Positions 33,391 through 42,254 of a stretch of 64,000 bases of DNA are shown here, piece by piece (the first letter of the stretch is position 1; every line of letters starts with the position of its first letter). Source of the DNA: DATFVA01 sp963745945 (GTDB lineage Bacteria; Bacteroidota; Ignavibacteria; Ignavibacteriales; Ignavibacteriaceae); the NCBI GenBank assembly GCA_963745945.1, contig CAVUZG010000007.1, positions 496,001-560,000 on the forward strand, written 5' to 3'. The notes beneath the pieces were generated by a model, which was not told the origin of the DNA, did not search any database, and was given only the letters and a program-made list of their open reading frames with translations. The translations under genes and the position numbers were made by a program.

Positions 33391-35172
33391 ATGAAGCACT
33401 TTAACCGTTATCTATTCACCTTACTTTTTTCTTTTCTCATCTATTCAGTAGGGTACAGCCAGAATTTTGCGGTTTCGAATAACCATACTACGGGTACCAG
33501 CCCACAATCTCCAAATGACTTAGTAATAGTACACTACGATGGTGACAATGCTGGAAATTCAGTTGGTGATGGCGGAACTACATTTATTGGTGGGGCACGT
33601 TATCGCGCAAGCATTATGGGTGCATACACCGGTGGTGAATTACAATTTGTACAGTTTCATTATACCCAGGCAGCAACCGGTTTAACCATTATGATTTATG
33701 ATGCCGGAACAGCTACTGCCCCGGGAGCTCTCTTACTTACTCAACCATTGGACCTGGGATCACTAACAGTTGGGGACTGGAACCAGGTTGCTTTAAGTAC
33801 AAACATCCCGATTTCCGGAAATGATTTATGGGTATGTCTTCAGGTTGAAGATGCAACTGCAGCAAGTTTTCCTTTAGGTGTTGATGCAGGTCCTGCAGAT
33901 CCTGATGGCGATTTTGTAAATGATTCAGGTACATGGGATCATTTAAATGACTTCGGATTAAACTATAACTGGAACATACGCGGCGTTGTTGAAACATCAC
34001 CAAGCGGTGGCGGAGTTATATTCTCAGACAATTTTGATTCATACGTTGCAGGTCAACAGCTTGCTTGCCAGAATCCTACAGATTGGACTACCTGGAGCCA
34101 GGATCCCTGTAATGCAACAGAAGATGCTTATGTTTCAAGTAATTTTGCACATTCCGGAGCCAATTCATTTGTCGTTGCACCTGATAATGATGAAGTTCAT
34201 TACTGGGGACCTGAAACTTCTGGAAAATGGCAGATAGATCTATACAATTATATTCCTACCGGAGCAACTGGTTATTTTAATACTTTAAGTCAGTTTATTG
34301 CTACCCAGGAATGGGGACTTGAAGTTTATTTCAACGCTGCAGGTGCTGGTTCAATTAATGCCGGCGGAAATTTAGCCGCAACTTTTAATATTGTGTACGA
34401 TACCTGGGTAATGAACTCTGTAATTGTTGATCTTGATAATGATGTGGCAGAATACTGGTATAATGGTTCAATGGTTTATCAGTGGCAATGGACATTAGGT
34501 GCAAGCGGAACTCCAATTGCATTATCACTTGAAGCAAATGATTTCTTTGGTGCTGCTACAACTGATGAAATGTATGTTGATGATTATACAGTAACTGATC
34601 TTACCAATGTACCTGTTGAGTTAACTTCATTTACTGCATCTACAAATAATCTTGGCCAGGTTGTACTTAACTGGAATACAGCAACAGAAACCAATAACAG
34701 AATGTTTGAGATTGAAAGAAAAGACGCTCAAAACAATTTTGCAACTGTTGGTTTTGTTAACGGTTCAGGAACATCAACCCAGCCACATAGTTATACATTT
34801 GTTGATAAAAATGTAAATTCCGGAACTTATACTTACAGATTAAAACAAATAGATTTCGACGGACGTTCAGAATATTCTAATAATGTTGAAGTTTCTGTAA
34901 GCGGCCCGGCTACTTTCGATCTTTCACAGAATTATCCGAATCCGTTCAATCCTACAACAAGTATTACTTACAATGTTCCTCAATCAGGAAATGTAACACT
35001 TGCTGTATACAATACAATCGGTCAGCAGGTTGCAATGCTTGTTAACGGCAACGTAACAGCAGGAATACACACAGCAACATTTAATGCTAAATCATTACCT
35101 AGTGGTGCATATTTCTATAAATTGCAGCAGGGTAGTTCTGTTATGGTTAAAAAGATGTTATTGTTAAAATAA
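33391..35172 (+). CDS. T9SS-exported protein, paralogue A of a novel N-terminal family
   Basis: 593 residues from the ATG preceded by AGGAGGATCT (the frame also opens at 33328). Signal peptide (YLFTLLFSFLIYSVGYSQ), then an unrecognised domain of about 190 residues (FAVSNNHTTGTSPQSPNDL to GLNYNWNIRG) shared with the next gene. Then a jelly-roll-like domain (FSDNFDSYVAGQQLACQ to DEMYVDDYTV), the Fn3-like module (PVELTSFTAS to RLKQIDFDGRSEYS) and the T9SS domain (QNYPNPFNPTTSITY, ending VKKMLLLK). Probably a surface adhesin or matrix protein. It has its own terminator. Confidence 0.85.
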   Translation: MKHFNRYLFTLLFSFLIYSVGYSQNFAVSNNHTTGTSPQSPNDLVIVHYDGDNAGNSVGDGGTTFIGGARYRASIMGAYTGGELQFVQFHYTQAATGLTIMIYDAGTATAPGALLLTQPLDLGSLTVGDWNQVALSTNIPISGNDLWVCLQVEDATAASFPLGVDAGPADPDGDFVNDSGTWDHLNDFGLNYNWNIRGVVETSPSGGGVIFSDNFDSYVAGQQLACQNPTDWTTWSQDPCNATEDAYVSSNFAHSGANSFVVAPDNDEVHYWGPETSGKWQIDLYNYIPTGATGYFNTLSQFIATQEWGLEVYFNAAGAGSINAGGNLAATFNIVYDTWVMNSVIVDLDNDVAEYWYNGSMVYQWQWTLGASGTPIALSLEANDFFGAATTDEMYVDDYTVTDLTNVPVELTSFTASTNNLGQVVLNWNTATETNNRMFEIERKDAQNNFATVGFVNGSGTSTQPHSYTFVDKNVNSGTYTYRLKQIDFDGRSEYSNNVEVSVSGPATFDLSQNYPNPFNPTTSITYNVPQSGNVTLAVYNTIGQQVAMLVNGNVTAGIHTATFNAKSLPSGAYFYKLQQGSSVMVKKMLLLK

Positions 35173-35196
35173 TATTTTTAACATAATCCCTTTAGA

Positions 35197-35227
35197 AAAG
35201 ACCGCTTGAATAAGGCGGTCTTTTTTT
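35197..35227 (+). terminator. GACCGC-family terminator
   Basis: GACCGCTT and AGGCGGTC pair around GAATA, followed by seven T. The same stem and loop recur after the next two genes and after the gene ending at 42181. Confidence 0.85.
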
Positions 35228-35340
35228 ATTGTATCATTTTTATTTCTTTATAATATTATTTTAAAATAAATAATTATTTACTTCCTGATTTTTCAGAATA
35301 TTAACATTACATTTTTACATACGGTAAAAAAGGAGGTCCA

Positions 35341-36246
35341 ATGAAAATATTGAACAGCTTATTGATCACTTTTCTGTTTTTATTTATATGTTATTCAATA
35401 GGGTACAGCCAGAATTTTGCAGTTTCTAATAATAACGGTCAGTCTGTAAGTCCGCAGTCTCCAAATGATTTAGTGTTTATTCACTATGATGGTGATAATT
35501 CTGCTAATTCAGTTGGTGATGGCGGAACCACTTTTATTGGCGGTGCACGATTTCGTGATACTATAATGAGTGCGTACACCGGTGGTGAATTGCAATATGT
35601 ACAATTTTATTATTCACAGGCAGCTACTGGATTAACAATTATGATCTTCGATGCCGGGACAGACACCACTGCAGGGACTTTATTACTTTCTCAACCATTG
35701 ATTTTAGATTCATTAATTGTTGGAAACTGGAACAGAGTTCCATTAAATACAAACATCCCGATTTCCGGGAATGATTTGTGGGTTTGCCTCAGGGTAGAAG
35801 ATTCTACGGCAGCAAGTTTTCCGTTTGGTGTTGATGCCGGACCTGCAGATCCAGATGGCGATTGGGTAAATGATTCGGGAACATGGCAGCATTTAAATGA
35901 CTTCGGATTAAATTATAACTGGAATATACGTGGTGAAGTTCAAACCACACCAGCCGGGATTAAAGTTAACATAGGCGATGCTTTAACTTTTAACCTTGCA
36001 CAAAATTATCCGAATCCATTTAACCCTACGACAAGTATTGCTTATACTGTTCCTCAATCCGGAAATGTTAAACTTGCTGTTTACAACCTTATTGGGGAGC
36101 AGGTTACTCTGTTGGTAAACGGCTTCGTAACTTCTGGTTCTCACAAAGCTACTTTCAACGCTAAATCTTTACCAAGTGGCGTGTACTTCTATAAGCTGCA
36201 GACAGGTAATTCAATTATGATTAAGAAAATGTTATTGTTAAAGTAA
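35341..36246 (+). CDS. T9SS-exported protein, paralogue B of a novel N-terminal family
   Basis: 301 residues. Its signal peptide and first 200 residues match paralogue A almost position for position (SYSIGYSQNFAVSNN; VGDGGTTFIGGARF; AYTGGELQYVQF; FGVDAGPADPDGD; GLNYNWNIRG). It then goes directly to the T9SS domain (QNYPNPFNPTTSIAY), lacking the jelly-roll and Fn3-like modules of A. This shows domain loss or gain after duplication. AAGGAGGTCCA precedes the ATG. The function of the shared domain is unknown. Confidence 0.85.
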   Translation: MKILNSLLITFLFLFICYSIGYSQNFAVSNNNGQSVSPQSPNDLVFIHYDGDNSANSVGDGGTTFIGGARFRDTIMSAYTGGELQYVQFYYSQAATGLTIMIFDAGTDTTAGTLLLSQPLILDSLIVGNWNRVPLNTNIPISGNDLWVCLRVEDSTAASFPFGVDAGPADPDGDWVNDSGTWQHLNDFGLNYNWNIRGEVQTTPAGIKVNIGDALTFNLAQNYPNPFNPTTSIAYTVPQSGNVKLAVYNLIGEQVTLLVNGFVTSGSHKATFNAKSLPSGVYFYKLQTGNSIMIKKMLLLK

Positions 36247-36270
36247 TATTTTTAACATCGTTCTTTTATT

Positions 36271-36302
36271 AAAGACCGCTCGAATAAGGCGGTCTTTTTT
36301 TT
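36271..36302 (+). terminator. GACCGC-family terminator
   Basis: AAAGACCGCTC...GGCGGTCTTT with loop GAATA and a T run. The 25 bases before it also resemble those before the terminator at 38117. Confidence 0.85.
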
Positions 36303-36556
36303 AAGGTATGGAATATAATTACAACACTTTTCGGGGAAATCTTAAATAACGGGGGATGAATTCAATTCCTGGCAGATTATAAATTTTTCAGTTTTTCAAT
36401 TCATTTTTTTACGCGGTCGTAAGAAACATTAATCACATCCGTTTTATTTTATTTTTCATTATGTTTAGGAAACGAATGAATTACCCCATTTCTAAGTTAT
36501 ATGAAGTAATCCATAGGTTAATTAACTGTAACTCACTCATTATTATTGGAGGTTCT

Positions 36557-38092
36557 ATGATGAAGACTTATTCAATTTTTGTTGCTGCCTTGTTTTCCTT
36601 TTTAATCCTGGCAACATTTCAAACTCAGGCTCAATGGACTGAACAAACTTCTCCAGTTACAACTCAACTCTCATCTATATCTATTGTGGATAATTCCGTC
36701 GCCTGGATTGCTGGTTATGGCGGTATTGTTTTAAGAACTACAGATGGCGGTACAACCTGGACTAACGTCGGAGGCGGTGCCATTGGTACTGAAGATATTT
36801 ATAATATATTTGCTCTTGATGACCAGACTGCATTATGTACAAGTTCTCCTTCCGCAACAAATATTTACAGAACTACAGACGGCGGTACAACCTGGACACA
36901 GGTTTTATCAGTCGCAGGTGGATTTATGGATGCTATCTGGATGTTTGATGCAAATAATGGACTCGCTTACGGAGATCCTGTTGGCGGCAACTGGGAACTT
37001 TACAAAACAACTGATGGAGGAGCAACCTGGACTCCGGCACCGGCATTAGCACAAGCTGGTTCTGAAGCAGGCTGGAACAATGCAATGTATGTCTCCGGTT
37101 CCAGGATTTACTTTGGAACAAATAACACCCGTCTTTATTATTCATCAGATTCCGGAAATTCGTGGGTACCACAAACTACCACAGGACAGGCAAACTCTTA
37201 TTCTGTTTGGTTTAATAGTGCAACTATGGGATTAATGGGAGGCACTGATTTAGACGCAACTACAGATGGTGGAACAACATGGGCACCCATAACTGTTCCC
37301 GGTACAGGTACTTCACTTGCAGGAATTACGGGAATTAACAATCAATGGTTTGTTGCAAGACAATCTTTCCCCGGAATTATCTATTATTCTACAGATGACG
37401 GTGCAACCTGGTCAACTCAGTATACCGCTCCGACTTCCGGTGCATACTACCACATTGCAAAAGCCAGAAGTGGCACCTGGGCATTAGCGGTAAGAAGCGA
37501 CGGTGGCATTTCAAGCTATACAATTGTTGTCCCTGTCGAATTAACTTCATTCACCGCTTCTTCAAATAATTTGGGACAGGTTGTACTTAACTGGCAGACT
37601 GCGACAGAAACAAACAACAGAATGTTTGAAATTCAGAGAAAAGATGCCAGCAATGCATATACAACTGTAGGATTTCTTAACGGAGCTGGAACAACAACTG
37701 AACCGCAGAGTTATTCATACGTAGATAAAAATGTAAATGCCGGAACCTATACCTACAGATTGAAACAAGTGGACTTTGACGGACACTTTGAATATTCAGG
37801 TGAAGTTGAAGTTTCTGTAACTGATCCAATGACATTCAATCTTGCTCAGAATTATCCTAATCCATTCAACCCGACAACAAACATTAGCTTTAACATTCCT
37901 GAATCCGGAAATGTTAAACTTGCTGTTTACAATACAATTGGACAGGAAGTTGCTGTGCTGGTTAACGGAGTTGTAACTGCGGGTCAGCATGAAGCTGTTT
38001 TTAATGCTTCATCTTTGCCCAGCGGTGCATATTTTTACAAATTACAGACAGGCAGTTCTGTAATGGTTAAGAAAATGTTATTGTTAAAGTAA
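36557..38092 (+). CDS. T9SS-exported YCF48/BNR-like propeller protein
   Basis: 511 residues from the ATG preceded by GGAGGTTCT (the frame opens at 36461). Signal peptide (FSFLILATFQTQAQW), then a propeller with repeated TTDGGTTWT blades (RTTDGGTTWTNV, KTTDGGATWTPA, YSSDSGNSWVPQ, STDDGATWSTQ), the Fn3-like module (PVELTSFTASSNN to YRLKQVDFDGHFEYS) and T9SS domain (QNYPNPFNPTTNISF, ending VKKMLLLK). From the Fn3 module to the terminator it is very similar to paralogue A, pointing to shared 3' modules. Its role is probably surface binding. Confidence 0.85.
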   Translation: MMKTYSIFVAALFSFLILATFQTQAQWTEQTSPVTTQLSSISIVDNSVAWIAGYGGIVLRTTDGGTTWTNVGGGAIGTEDIYNIFALDDQTALCTSSPSATNIYRTTDGGTTWTQVLSVAGGFMDAIWMFDANNGLAYGDPVGGNWELYKTTDGGATWTPAPALAQAGSEAGWNNAMYVSGSRIYFGTNNTRLYYSSDSGNSWVPQTTTGQANSYSVWFNSATMGLMGGTDLDATTDGGTTWAPITVPGTGTSLAGITGINNQWFVARQSFPGIIYYSTDDGATWSTQYTAPTSGAYYHIAKARSGTWALAVRSDGGISSYTIVVPVELTSFTASSNNLGQVVLNWQTATETNNRMFEIQRKDASNAYTTVGFLNGAGTTTEPQSYSYVDKNVNAGTYTYRLKQVDFDGHFEYSGEVEVSVTDPMTFNLAQNYPNPFNPTTNISFNIPESGNVKLAVYNTIGQEVAVLVNGVVTAGQHEAVFNASSLPSGAYFYKLQTGSSVMVKKMLLLK

Positions 38093-38116
38093 TTTTCTTA
38101 ACATAGTTCTTTTATT

Positions 38117-38147
38117 AAAGACCGCTTGAATAAAGCGGTCTTTTTTT
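38117..38147 (+). terminator. GACCGC-family terminator
   Basis: GACCGCTT and AAGCGGTC pair around GAATA, followed by seven T, 25 bases after the stop codon. Confidence 0.85.
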
Positions 38148-38671
38148 AAAGTACTTCTGAATAATTATTGTAATCGGAATTTTTTCTTACTTATTCTACT
38201 TTTTTCTACAACGGCAGATTCCTTACTTGTGTTTTACATTTTCTTTAACTACAATTAATTACGTTCTTAAGATAATTCTTTTAAAAACGCTAAACGGGTT
38301 TTACAGCAGGCGGTGTTCTTAATTTAATCTGCGGGTAGAAATGGGATAACTTCTATTAAATATTCTGGCACGGTATTTAACTCTCTCTCTCTGGGGTGGA
38401 AAGATGAGTTGGGAATTTCTGTGCCTGCCCTGGATTTTTCAAAATGTTCTCTCCCTTGTTTATAATTCATCAATTGCAGATCCTTCTATTTCGGCAATTG
38501 TTAACCTGTTCGCCGTGGCGAATTTATCATTTATCATTTTTAATTATTTTCCTACCGGTTTTACATAGCTTAAAAAAATTAAGTGTCATTCTGAATTTAT
38601 TTCAGAATCTGACATTATTTCTTTCCCTAAGATTTTTAATATTTATAGGCCTTTGGCTTAAAGGATAAAAG
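38148..38671. other. Long intergenic region with REP-like palindrome
   Basis: About 520 bases without a supported gene. An ATG at 38404 with GGGGTGGAAAG before it opens 57 codons, but the product (MSWEFLCLPWIFQNV...) resembles nothing and has atypical composition. The one structured element is the palindrome at 38584-38614. The following gene's promoter must lie here but cannot be located. Confidence 0.45.
38584..38614. repeat. REP-like palindrome bounded by TGTCA/TGACA
   Basis: TGTCA, then TTCTGAA-TTTA-TTCAGAA, then TC and TGACA: nested inverted repeats. A related copy lies at 55108-55167, where the inner palindrome is TTCCGAA...TTCGGAA. Likely a dispersed extragenic repeat. Confidence 0.6.
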
Positions 38672-40417
38672 ATGTTGAGTAAAGCGAAATTCCGCCTTGC
38701 AGGAAGATTAATGTTTGTTTGTTGTCTGTGGTCTGTTGTTTGTGGTTTTGCTTTCGCACAACAGTATAAACCTTACAACACCTTTAATAAAGAAGCAGAG
38801 TTACAAAAATTTGCTGAACAGAACGGCAAGTATAAAAAACTCTATACCGATATTTACAAACTAACTTACCCTTCCGGGGAAACAAGAGTTTTTAACTTTA
38901 ACCGTAATACAAACTTTAGAAATATTACGGAACCTTCTAATACAACAATTATAAATATATGGGAAATAGATACTACCAAATACAGCGACAAGTTTAAGTT
39001 TTGGCAAAGAGTAAATATAATTAATTCTATTGAGGGGATAGTATTTGCTAAGGATTTAAATCATAATGGATTACTTGAATTGTATGGCTATAGTGAGCAG
39101 AATTATCCTCTTGTTGGACCGGTTGTGATTTTTGAACAAAATAGTTCTGGGATTTTTCATAAAATTTTTACTTATGACAGCAATACCGCATTCGTTCAGG
39201 GCATAGGAGATATAAATTCTGACGGAGAAAAAGAAATTCATCTTCGGACGAATGATACAATAAATGGTAAATTTTATAAGTCAGATAGTATTACTGCACT
39301 ACCAACTACTTTTGACTTTATCTTTTACTATCATCCACTTGGACAAATAAATGACCTGACATTTGGCGATTTCGATAACAATGAAATTACAGATTGTGTT
39401 TTTATTGATTGGCCCAATACAATTATAGCGAATTACGATATTTTGCTAAACAATTTTACAACTGAATTTAAATATTCAATCTCTCCTAATGATGCACAAG
39501 GTGGATTTGCAACCGGTGATTTTGACGAAGACGGTAAAACAGAAATAGTTTTTAGTACAGCATTAAAGCAAGTATATGTTATCGAGGCGGAAGGCACCAA
39601 CCAATATTCAGTAACCTGGCAGGGAATTGCTCCTGCGTATAATGCATATATGATAACTTCAACAAACGATATAGATGGAAACGGCAAACCTGAATTCTGG
39701 GTCGGTGGTCAAGACTTTGATACAGGTATATCAACTTTCTGGTGCTATGAATCTGATGCTAATAATAGTTATATACCTGTTGCGTCAATAGAATTGAAGT
39801 ATTTAATCACTCTTAATACTAATTACCTTCAATCAGGGGATATAGATAATGACGGCAGAGATGAATTAATAATTTCTCTTGGGAACTATCTCCTGATTCT
39901 TAAATTTACTGGAAAACCAAATCAGCATAATTATGAAATCCTTTATGCCAAAATAAATGAATTAACACAACCCGGAGCACAATTTCTTCCGGTCACTATA
40001 GAAAATTTTAACAATGACAGTAAAAAGGATATCCTTTTGCCGATGGAAAGATATACAAGACCCACTACCGATTTATTTTCCTATTTATTAGTTCAAGATA
40101 CAGGGACACCTGTAAGCGTTGATAAAATAATTCAGCCAGCTAAGTTTGACATATTACAAAATTATCCCAATCCATTTAATCCATCTACTCAAGTTAAAAT
40201 TATTTTAAGTGCGCCAAGCAAAGTAGAAGTTACCGTATATAATATTCTTGGGAAAGAAATAAAAACATTGTTAAGTGATAACCTTTCCTCAGGTGAGCAC
40301 GATATAGAATGGAACGGAAAGGATAGTGAAGGAAAATACCTTGCAGTAGGAATTTACTTCATTCAAATGAGAGCTAATAGTTTTAATAAAACAATTAAAA
40401 CAATCTTATTAAGATAA
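38672..40417 (+). CDS. T9SS-exported FG-GAP/VCBS-like repeat protein
   Basis: 581 residues. Signal peptide (FVCCLWSVVCGFAFAQ), then seven or so repeats with calcium-loop-like acidic motifs (IGDINSDGEKEIHL, FGDFDNNEITDCVF, TGDFDEDGKTEIVF, TNDIDGNGKPEFWV, SGDIDNDGRDELII), as in integrin-type FG-GAP propellers. The T9SS domain (QNYPNPFNPSTQVKI) is of the FlgD-like kind with HDIEWNGKDSEGKYLAVGIY. No Fn3-like module. A calcium-stabilised surface protein is likely; the ligand is unknown. Confidence 0.82.
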   Translation: MLSKAKFRLAGRLMFVCCLWSVVCGFAFAQQYKPYNTFNKEAELQKFAEQNGKYKKLYTDIYKLTYPSGETRVFNFNRNTNFRNITEPSNTTIINIWEIDTTKYSDKFKFWQRVNIINSIEGIVFAKDLNHNGLLELYGYSEQNYPLVGPVVIFEQNSSGIFHKIFTYDSNTAFVQGIGDINSDGEKEIHLRTNDTINGKFYKSDSITALPTTFDFIFYYHPLGQINDLTFGDFDNNEITDCVFIDWPNTIIANYDILLNNFTTEFKYSISPNDAQGGFATGDFDEDGKTEIVFSTALKQVYVIEAEGTNQYSVTWQGIAPAYNAYMITSTNDIDGNGKPEFWVGGQDFDTGISTFWCYESDANNSYIPVASIELKYLITLNTNYLQSGDIDNDGRDELIISLGNYLLILKFTGKPNQHNYEILYAKINELTQPGAQFLPVTIENFNNDSKKDILLPMERYTRPTTDLFSYLLVQDTGTPVSVDKIIQPAKFDILQNYPNPFNPSTQVKIILSAPSKVEVTVYNILGKEIKTLLSDNLSSGEHDIEWNGKDSEGKYLAVGIYFIQMRANSFNKTIKTILLR

Positions 40418-40458
40418 ACTGTTTTAATTTAAATCAATTTTTATAGAAAGGGTTTAAA

Positions 40459-42181
40459 ATGAAGAGGTTCATATTTTTAATAGTAATGCTTACAACTGTA
40501 GGACATACTCAAAGTCCGAATTGGACATCGGTTAAAGAAACCAATATTAATGTTGGGTCTGCTAATTCAGTAGATATTTTCACAAACAGGGACGGTAATC
40601 ATATTATAGTTCAGGAAAGTAATAATCTCAAGTATTATAAAATGAATATAAATGGGGTTTCCGGTTCAGCTGTTAATTTAGAATATACTTCTGTTGTTAC
40701 ACCTAGTATTACAGGGGATGAAACAACTATTTATGTAGTTTACAGAAAAAATAGTGAAAATTATATCAGAACTAAATATAGCAGTGATGGTGGTACCAAC
40801 TGGTCTTATTTATCAACACTTAATTATAATGCTAACTCAATTGAATCTGTATTTTCAAATAATAAGCTACATGTTACTTATCAAGTATCCAATGTTATTT
40901 ATTATTCAAATTATAATGGTTCCAGCTGGAGTTCCCCAGTGATTGTGTCTACAAATGAAACTGGAAATACACCAAGAATAATTGCAAAATATGGAGGTTC
41001 AAATGATTATGTTTATTTTTTATATGAAAAATCAAGTACGGATATAGGGAAATGGAGAAGCTACAATGTTTCGTCTAATAGCTGGGGTACGCTTTACACA
41101 GGTTATCAGTTAAATAATGTTTTATCATCAAATCCGGCTGGGTTTAGAGTAACCGATTCCAGAATTATAATATACTACTCCTATCGTGCTAATGATCCAT
41201 TTGGAACTTCACAATATTACTTCGATTGGATTGTAAGAGATTTAAGTAATAACTACATATCTGAAGGTACTCCAAATGTTACTAATCTTACTGACAAAAT
41301 CTTTGCAGCTGAAACTTATGATAATACAATGCATACTGCATTTTTCTACAGCCAAATAGCGCACGGCGAAGAATCAGGAGAAGTAGCTATTAGAAGGTCG
41401 ACATCAAATAGTGGCTATCCTGATGATATAATTTATGAATATACACAACCATCTTCAGAACCGGTTTTTGTCAATATATCTTCAGCAGGAAATGAAGTGC
41501 ACGTAATATGGAAAGATGATTATGGCAATAATGATGGGAATAACCTGCGTTATAAATATGACAACCAGAATCCTGTAGCACCTTCCAATCTTGCTCTGTC
41601 TTCTTATAACGGTCACCCCAAACTTACTTGGGATGAAAACCCTGAAGCCGATATTGATTATTACCGGATTTATAGAAAAATAGGGTCGGGTTCATACTCA
41701 CTTTATGCAACCTCGGGAACAAATGAATATATTGATTATGAAGAAACCGTATGTTCAGCTCCTCCCGGTTCCCGTTGTGCTAATGAAGAAATTGCACACT
41801 ATGAAATAACTGCAAAGGATTTAACTTCCAAAGAATCGGATTATTCAAATGAGGTTGAAGCAGTAATAATCGGAACACCCCCTCAAAAAATTAAAAATAA
41901 TAACTCAGTAATGGTTTATGATTATAAATTGGATCAAAATTATCCCAACCCATTTAATCCTACAACAAGCATAAATTACCAGGTAAAAGACAAGGGCTTT
42001 GTTTCAGTTAAAAGTTTACGATATGCTTGGAAGAGAAGTTGCAAACCTGGTTAATGAGAATCAGAAAGCAGGACAGCATTCAGTTATATTTAATGCGGCT
42101 AATCTGCCTTCCGGAGTCTATATCTATTCAATAAGGGTAAATGATTTTTTTCAGAATAATAAGATGACACTTCTGAAGTAA
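40459..42181 (+). CDS. T9SS-exported Fn3-containing protein, one frameshift
   Basis: About 573 codons after dropping an extra T near 42004. A signal peptide (MKRFIFLIVMLTTVGHTQS) is followed by a BNR-like propeller region (YSSDGGTNWSYLST; YNGSSWSSPVIV) and a fibronectin type III domain (NLALSSYNGHPKLTWDENP to KESDYSNEVEA). The T9SS domain starts QNYPNPFNPTTSINY in one frame (to 42054) and continues LKVYDMLGREVANLV to NKMTLLK in the other (41999-42181). With the shift, the protein would lose its sorting signal and not be exported by T9SS. Confidence 0.8.
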
Positions 42182-42196
42182 TCTTAATTATCTTTC

Positions 42197-42228
42197 AAAA
42201 GACCGTCTGAATAAGGCGGTCTTTTTTT
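42197..42228. terminator. GACCGT-family terminator between convergent genes
   Basis: GACCGTCT and AGGCGGTC (one G-T pair) around GAATA, followed by T; A-rich sequence precedes it, so it may also serve the RND operon coming from the right. Confidence 0.8.
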
Positions 42229-42254
42229 AATTAATTATTCTTATCTAATAACTA

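Noticed and set aside
33737..34237. Gln/His/Leu-rich frames across the T9SS paralogue
   Set aside because: Composition is the expected result of reading repetitive secreted-protein DNA out of frame.
38404..38577. 57-codon open frame with GGGGTGGAAAG upstream
   Set aside because: The product resembles no known protein and has a composition typical of random AT-rich translation; no second line of evidence.
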